DNA from: an uncultured Candidatus Poseidoniales archaeon
GTDB lineage: Archaea > Thermoplasmatota > Poseidoniia > Poseidoniales > Poseidoniaceae
NCBI GenBank assembly: GCA_905182635.1
Contig: CAJJCM010000008.1
Span: 1-45,083 of the forward strand
Length of the DNA: 45,083 bases
Reading direction: 5' to 3'
In this document: positions 40,895 through 45,083 of the stretch, one piece after another
Layout: each line of letters starts with the position of its first letter
How positions within the stretch are numbered: the stretch's first letter is position 1
The notes under the pieces: generated by a model
Told to the model about the DNA's origin: nothing
Database searches by the model: none
The model's input: only the letters and a program-made list of their open reading frames with translations
Translations under genes and position numbers: made by a program

Positions 40895-41704
40895 ATGGAG
40901 AGCAGCACACCTCGCCTTTGGCCCTACACGCCATCCAATTCGCCCATCGCTTTGCCGAAAGAATCAATTTTCTTCTGCTCGAGTGAAATCATTCCCCTTC
41001 AGTTTCCTTCTCAAACCAGCAGTGAAGTTCTTGCAGGGCCATCACTGCAAGCGTATTGTTCAACATTTACCAGTGAATCAGGGACAGTTGACGAACTGCT
41101 TGCAGCGCACGATGCCCCTCCAATGCAGGAGCGTAGACCTTTTCTGTTGTTGGGGGAATTAGCAAACCCTTACCGTTTACAAGACATAGGAATTGGACCT
41201 TTACCCATCTATACTGTCCGACTTTCGGGATTATGCCGAACCTATGTAGACGCTCTTGACAACCGAGAAGTGAAACCTGGAGTAATCCATATTACATTGG
41301 CTCGGACGGCTGGTTGGTGGGAAAAGTCTCATCTCGCACTCGCAACAGTTGACCAAATGAAACAGATGGTTTTTTGGCTTGACAAGGGTCGAAAAGGTAC
41401 TTGGAAAGCGGTGAAGCCTGCTGAAGGAATGTTACATTTTGAGACACAACAACTCATGCCGCCGACAGTCGAGAATATCACTTGGAATGGGCATGTCGAA
41501 TCTGTCGATGTTCAAGCTCCAGCATTCAATGGCTCGCAGATTGATTTGAAACAGGTCATGGTGCCAATACATACTGACTACGGTTGCTATGATAATCGCG
41601 GGCGTTTGGCGCGATGTGTTCACATTGGTCAGCGTGCATTCCATGAGGATATGTTTCGCCGGGGCTCCTCGAAAAAATGGTCTGACATCCTCGATATTTG
41701 TTGA
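40895..41704 (+). CDS. Uncharacterised protein, 269 aa
   Basis: A soluble protein with no signal peptide or membrane segment. The start is fixed by GGAGG eight bases before ATG 40895. Two parts seem present. Residues 1-180 have mixed strands and helices (SIFFCSSEIIPLQFPS, FLLLGELANPYRL, VIHITLARTAGWW). The C-terminal 90 residues include a compact His/Cys-containing region (MVPIHTDYGCYDNRGRLARCVHIGQRAFHED), which could bind metal or a cofactor. I do not recognise the family. It sits between the zinc-ribbon and small winged-helix genes. Confidence 0.65.
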   Translation: MESSTPRLWPYTPSNSPIALPKESIFFCSSEIIPLQFPSQTSSEVLAGPSLQAYCSTFTSESGTVDELLAAHDAPPMQERRPFLLLGELANPYRLQDIGIGPLPIYTVRLSGLCRTYVDALDNREVKPGVIHITLARTAGWWEKSHLALATVDQMKQMVFWLDKGRKGTWKAVKPAEGMLHFETQQLMPPTVENITWNGHVESVDVQAPAFNGSQIDLKQVMVPIHTDYGCYDNRGRLARCVHIGQRAFHEDMFRRGSSKKWSDILDIC

Positions 41705-41771
41705 TTACGAGGGTCAAAGAGTGGGGTCCCATGGCGGTCCCTCACCGGATTGTTATACTGCTTCGGACATA

Positions 41772-42038
41772 ATGAATATGATAACAATGAAAGGATACGG
41801 CGTTCAGAAACAGGCTCGGTTAAACCGATTGAAAAATGAGATCATAGAATATGTGTCATCTCAACCACAATGTTCAGCAGCAGATATTGTTGACCATTTA
41901 TCGAACGAAAGAAAAATGCGGAATCATGGCCTTACTACACGTAAGGTTGGATTTTTCATTCCGCGCTATCTCCCAGAATTGATCGGGTTCACGCTCGATA
42001 ACTCCACTGGAAAGCGACTTTACCATCTTGCGGCTTAA
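41772..42038 (+). CDS. Small winged-helix-like protein
   Basis: The 88-residue protein has a basic N-terminal helix (KQARLNRLKNEIIEYVSS), then CSAADIVDHLSNERKMRNHGLTTRKVGFFIPRYL, which has the look of a helix-turn-helix followed by a wing-like strand (KRLYHLAA). A DNA-binding role is likely but is an inference. ATG 41772, 41778 and 41787 are all possible starts. A TTATAC element near 41749-41755 would put initiation close to these, so the message may be leaderless from 41778 or 41787. The 67 bases upstream contain a partial inverted repeat around GGGTCCCATGGC that could end the preceding transcript. Confidence 0.6.
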   Translation: MNMITMKGYGVQKQARLNRLKNEIIEYVSSQPQCSAADIVDHLSNERKMRNHGLTTRKVGFFIPRYLPELIGFTLDNSTGKRLYHLAA

Positions 42039-42080
42039 TTTGAGCATTAAGTTCATGCAAGAGGGGCCGGTGCATCAGCC

Positions 42081-42788
42081 ATGGAATGGCCGGATTCACT
42101 CCCATCGGCATCGGAACTTTTTCCATCATTGTACTCAACTGATGCACCGGAAGGGTTCTGTCCAACCTTTCCTGACTCGAATGCAGTCTTTACTTTCTTA
42201 CAACCAAAAAGTTCCGATGGACTCAAAGCCCAACTCCTTTCTGTGCTCGAACGCTTTCAATCATCGCCACAAAACGCTACTGATTCAGGGGCTACCGTCG
42301 ATGAATCACAGGGAATGGTCATTGTCGAAGCATCGGCTCAAATTGAAGTCGGTGCTCATTTGATCGGGCCATGTTATGTTGGCCCGAGAGCAGAGATTCG
42401 CCATGGAGCATATGTCCGCCCGTATTCTTGGATTTGTGCTGAAGCAGTCGTCGGCCATGCGAGTGAAACAAAACATGCCGTCCTTCTCCCTGGCGCAAAG
42501 GCTCCGCATTTCAACTATGTCGGCGATTCAGTACTTGGAAAAGGCGTCAACCTCGGGGCTGGAACAAAAATTAGTAACCTTCGGAATGATGGTGGTGAAG
42601 TTCAACTTCGTATTGGTGGAGAACGTATTGGCAGTGGGCTGAGGAAATTCGGTGCACTTCTCGGAGAAGGTTGCCAATTGGGATGTAACAGCGTCACAAA
42701 CCCTGGCGTAATTCTTGGTTGTAACAGCGTCGTTTGGCCAAACATTACCGTAACAGGCGTGCATGCTGCAGAATCCAAACACAGGTGA
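42081..42788 (+). CDS. Left-handed beta-helix acyltransferase, GlmU C-domain-like
   Basis: After a variable N-terminus of about 75 residues, the protein forms hexapeptide repeats of a left-handed parallel beta-helix (VEASAQIEVGAHLIGPCYVG, AEIRHGAYVRPYSWI, VLGKGVNLGAGTKISNL). HFNYVGDSVLG and NLRNDGGEV resemble the C-terminal acetyltransferase domain of GlmU. In archaea a GlmU-C-like enzyme acetylates glucosamine 1-phosphate. The uridylyltransferase domain is missing here, so that step must be done by another enzyme. GlmM follows four bases after its stop codon, which strongly supports a role in UDP-N-acetylglucosamine synthesis. Confidence 0.85.
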   Translation: MEWPDSLPSASELFPSLYSTDAPEGFCPTFPDSNAVFTFLQPKSSDGLKAQLLSVLERFQSSPQNATDSGATVDESQGMVIVEASAQIEVGAHLIGPCYVGPRAEIRHGAYVRPYSWICAEAVVGHASETKHAVLLPGAKAPHFNYVGDSVLGKGVNLGAGTKISNLRNDGGEVQLRIGGERIGSGLRKFGALLGEGCQLGCNSVTNPGVILGCNSVVWPNITVTGVHAAESKHR

Positions 42789-42792
42789 GACG

Positions 42793-44421
42793 ATGGTGCA
42801 ACGTTTGTTTGGTACCGACGGGATTCGTGGGGAAATTGTCGCGGCAAATCCTGATGAAAAAGCGGCATTAGCATCATTACATGAAGAAAGAAGCGTTTGC
42901 CCAACCCTCATGCGTTTGGTGGGGGAGGCTCTTGGACATCTTATCGACACACTCCCTTGTGAAGGTGAACTCGTCGTCATTGGCTGGGATGAACGGCCAG
43001 GAAACCAAGCATTGGTTGATGGTGTTACGCTCGGCCTACGCCTTGCGGGTTGTTCGGTAACCCATGTTGGAATATGCGCGACACCGGCTCTCCATTACGC
43101 AGTATTATGGCATAAGGCACGCCTTGGATGTATGATTACTGCTAGCCATAACCCAGCATCGGATTCAGGCATCAAGGTATTCGATGCTGAAGGTTACAAA
43201 ACCTCGCCAGAACTTGAAGACAGGATTTCTGAACTTGTCTACGCTCTGTGTGAAGAAGAACGTGAAATCGATGAAATCGACCATGCTGAACTGTCCCAAC
43301 CAAATGAACCTGCCTCCCTTGAATGGGGGAGAACCAATCATCCCTTGTGGCTCTCTCAACGATTTACCCACTTCAAGCGCCTGTTTGGAACTGAAACGCT
43401 CTCAACGAATTTCATTCAGCAACCTTTGCTTTTGGATTGTTCAAAGGGTTCCGCGAGTTCTTGGTTTGCTGAATGGCTCACACACAATGGAATCGAGACG
43501 CGAGAAATGAGTCGTGAGGCTGCGGAATTAAACAAGTCATGCGGAGCTGGTGAATTTTCTCCTACCGCTGCATGGACATTTGAAGAAGCGGCTGCATCGG
43601 AACATGTACTGCTGAAAAATCTCAAACAAGCACCTTGCGGAACTCTTGTCGGTGCTGCACTCGATGGCGATGGCGACCGGTGTTTAGTCATTGAATCAAC
43701 GGAATCCGGGTTCAGGGTCATCGATGGCGACGCGATGGCGGACGCATTCGTCGTTGCCGGAACTCAACAGCAAAGCCCGTGGCTCATTGCTGCAAGTATC
43801 GAATCGGATTTGGCTTTGCTTTCTTCCCTCGGCCGATTACCTGTAAAGGTCACATCGATTGAAACGGCTGTTGGAGACCGTTGGCTCTCTCACGCTTTAC
43901 GCTCTTCACTTGTTTTGGACTCTCAAATGCCACGGATGGTTGGCGTCGAAGATTCCGGTCATGCCGTCTTACCTTCACCGCACCCCCACGATGAACAGCA
44001 TTGGAGTTTGGTTGGTGATGGGTCGGCAACATTGGTTGCGTATCTCTTAGCTCGAAGTGCTGCTCGAACGGAATTGCTGATGATTCGAGGTTGGAAACAA
44101 CGGATTTCGGTTCAAAATGTTCAGCGCGAATTATGGAATGGAGTGAATGATCTTTCGGATGAAATTGAAAACATCGCCCGCGACCACTTTGAACTGTGCG
44201 GTGAAGTAACACAATGGAAGCGCCACGGACTTGAAGGCGAAGAAAACCTCATGCTCATTGAAGCACTTCTCAACGGTGAACCGCTCTCTTTAGGGATTCG
44301 TAACAGTGGCACTCAAGCCAAAATCAGTATTTCACTGCGCTTATCTTCTGCTCTCGAACATGAACCGCTTGCTTCAGTAATGCCGAAGCTTGCCAGTCAT
44401 TTGGCTGAAGCAATGTGTTGA
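42793..44421 (+). CDS. glmM: Phosphoglucosamine mutase / phosphohexomutase
   Basis: A phosphohexomutase that interconverts hexosamine 6- and 1-phosphates. The start RLFGTDGIRGE is the GlmM signature. The phosphoserine loop is ITASHNPASDSGIKVF, the Mg-binding loop ALDGDGDRCLV and the sugar loop VGVEDSGHAV. The phosphate loop near the C-terminus is IRNSGTQAKI, where most relatives have R-x-SGTEP. At 542 residues it is about 90 longer than typical GlmM, with extra segments around residues 140-190 and near 350-400. GGTGAG precedes ATG 42793, and the gene is four bases after the beta-helix gene, an evident operon. Phosphomannomutase activity cannot be excluded. Confidence 0.9.
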   Translation: MVQRLFGTDGIRGEIVAANPDEKAALASLHEERSVCPTLMRLVGEALGHLIDTLPCEGELVVIGWDERPGNQALVDGVTLGLRLAGCSVTHVGICATPALHYAVLWHKARLGCMITASHNPASDSGIKVFDAEGYKTSPELEDRISELVYALCEEEREIDEIDHAELSQPNEPASLEWGRTNHPLWLSQRFTHFKRLFGTETLSTNFIQQPLLLDCSKGSASSWFAEWLTHNGIETREMSREAAELNKSCGAGEFSPTAAWTFEEAAASEHVLLKNLKQAPCGTLVGAALDGDGDRCLVIESTESGFRVIDGDAMADAFVVAGTQQQSPWLIAASIESDLALLSSLGRLPVKVTSIETAVGDRWLSHALRSSLVLDSQMPRMVGVEDSGHAVLPSPHPHDEQHWSLVGDGSATLVAYLLARSAARTELLMIRGWKQRISVQNVQRELWNGVNDLSDEIENIARDHFELCGEVTQWKRHGLEGEENLMLIEALLNGEPLSLGIRNSGTQAKISISLRLSSALEHEPLASVMPKLASHLAEAMC

Positions 44422-44430
44422 TTGCCATTA

Positions 44431-44994
44431 TCAGCCTTGGCGGCCTTCGATTGCTGAACTCAAAAGGGCAACTGCAGCAATAACCCGGCGGTCTAATGGG
44501 TGGCCGGGTGGAATCATTACGTCGGTTCGTTTAACAAAGGGATTGAAGCGTTGTTGCATCAAAATCGGTTGCTGACCTGCAATTTCAAAATGATACTTTG
44601 CTGGAATCAGGGGTATGAATCTGCGTAAGATTGCAATGCTGTCTTCGATGAATTGTGCGTATGGATTACCGGCTGGGTCGTTAATTGTCCATGAATCTTT
44701 GAAAAGTGATTTCATGAAATTACGCTTTGCAGATCCAAGGTTGACGCCGGTTTGTGCGTCGATAATATCGTAGGTGGTTCCCAAATCCATGATTGAACGC
44801 GCTTTGATTTGTACCAAGGCTTCAGTACAACTTTCATTGGTGTAAAGGACAATGTCTTCCCTCAATTTAAAGCGCTTCTGTTTTGAATAAGCAACGACGT
44901 TTCCTTCGAGGTCTTCAAAGTAAAATGCTCCTCCAAAAATCCGCCAAAATTTCGTCCGTAGCAGGTATCGGTCCATCTCAAACAACTGTGACAT
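44431..44994 (-). CDS. LURP-one/scramblase-like (Tubby C-like) protein
   Basis: The 187-residue protein has the pattern of LURP-one-related and YxjI proteins, which share the Tubby C-terminal beta-barrel: FEMDRYLLRTKFWRIFGGAFYFED, NVVAYSKQKRFKLREDIVLY, ALVQIKARSIMDLGTTYDIID, and KDSWTINDPAGNPYAQFIED. A hydrophobic helix near the C-terminus (RRVIAAVALLSSAIEG) is the central helix of the barrel. Function in prokaryotes is not settled; membrane lipid binding is often suggested. The gene is convergent with glmM and probably leaderless (see the TATA box at 45016). Confidence 0.82.
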   Translation of the reverse strand: MSQLFEMDRYLLRTKFWRIFGGAFYFEDLEGNVVAYSKQKRFKLREDIVLYTNESCTEALVQIKARSIMDLGTTYDIIDAQTGVNLGSAKRNFMKSLFKDSWTINDPAGNPYAQFIEDSIAILRRFIPLIPAKYHFEIAGQQPILMQQRFNPFVKRTDVMIPPGHPLDRRVIAAVALLSSAIEGRQG

Positions 44995-45015
44995 AAAATA
45001 GCCATATACGCCTCA

Positions 45016-45023
45016 GTATATAC
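45016..45023 (-). promoter_or_regulatory. TATA box of the LURP-one-like gene
   Basis: GTATATAC lies with its centre about 26 bases ahead of ATG 44994 on the minus strand. The transcript would then begin at the initiation codon, a leaderless message. The remaining bases to the right edge (45024-45083) are AT-rich without a visible gene. Confidence 0.55.
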
Positions 45024-45083
45024 CATTTGTTCCGGTAAAAGAAATATTTTGTTCGAAGGGGCCTATCGAATAGAGTAGGGGGG

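Overview
The window looks like a piece of a planktonic euryarchaeal genome, most likely Marine Group II (Poseidoniales). The archaeal character is seen directly: TFB (9128-10057), both subunits of DNA topoisomerase VI (12414-15658), the iron-sulfur large primase subunit PriL (37347-38597), the tiny RNA polymerase subunit Rpo12/RpoP (30909-31058), Sec61-beta (4572-4763), an MptE-type pterin enzyme (36549-37343), a DUF373 protein, a XerA-like recombinase, two tRNAs without encoded CCA, and TTTAWATA-type TATA boxes. Mixed in are bacterial-looking genes (GcvH, GalU, a PlsC/Sct1-like acyltransferase, a YbgA-like protein, a LURP-one protein), which is typical of that group. The lineage assignment is inference.

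Layout. 1-7.6 kb: a membrane protein cut by the left edge, a RimK-like ATP-grasp ligase, XerA, a helix-hairpin-helix protein with a histone-H1-like Lys/Ala tail, Sec61-beta, GcvH overlapping RNase HI, a GalU-like nucleotidyltransferase and a small membrane protein. 7.6-18.2 kb: TFB with a HEAT-like protein behind it, then a divergent aconitase-superfamily enzyme, then a likely operon of top6B, top6A, two membrane proteins and a winged-helix regulator. 18.2-23.3 kb: one 1695-residue surface protein in which a von Willebrand A domain interrupts a seven-motif beta-propeller-like region. 23.4-29.6 kb: acyltransferase with a HIT hydrolase, an FrdA-like flavoprotein with altered active site, and membrane proteins. 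29.6-32.8 kb: tRNA-Arg, a divergent clamp-loader ATPase, RpoP, a tandemly duplicated small protein with a strong promoter, a YbgA-like protein and tRNA-Asp. 32.9-45 kb: a Gly/Pro-repeat protein ending in a class II aldolase-like domain, Rieske and SDR proteins, MptE divergent from PriL, DUF373 and CBS proteins, zinc-ribbon and winged-helix proteins, a left-handed beta-helix acyltransferase followed by GlmM, and a LURP-one protein.

Much of the region serves information processing (primase, clamp loader, topo VI, RNase HI, TFB, Rpo12). A second theme is the cell envelope: GalU, GlmM plus a GlmU-C-like acetyltransferase for nucleotide sugars, the giant surface protein, and an ester-lipid-type acyltransferase. 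Genes are dense. No intergenic stretch exceeds about 300 bases, and no insertion sequence, CRISPR array or rRNA was seen. The best candidates for undescribed biology are the tandem beta-grasp-like protein (31144-31578), the VWA-in-propeller surface protein, the Gly/Pro-repeat aldolase fusion, the H1-like HhH protein and several enzymes whose catalytic residues are altered.
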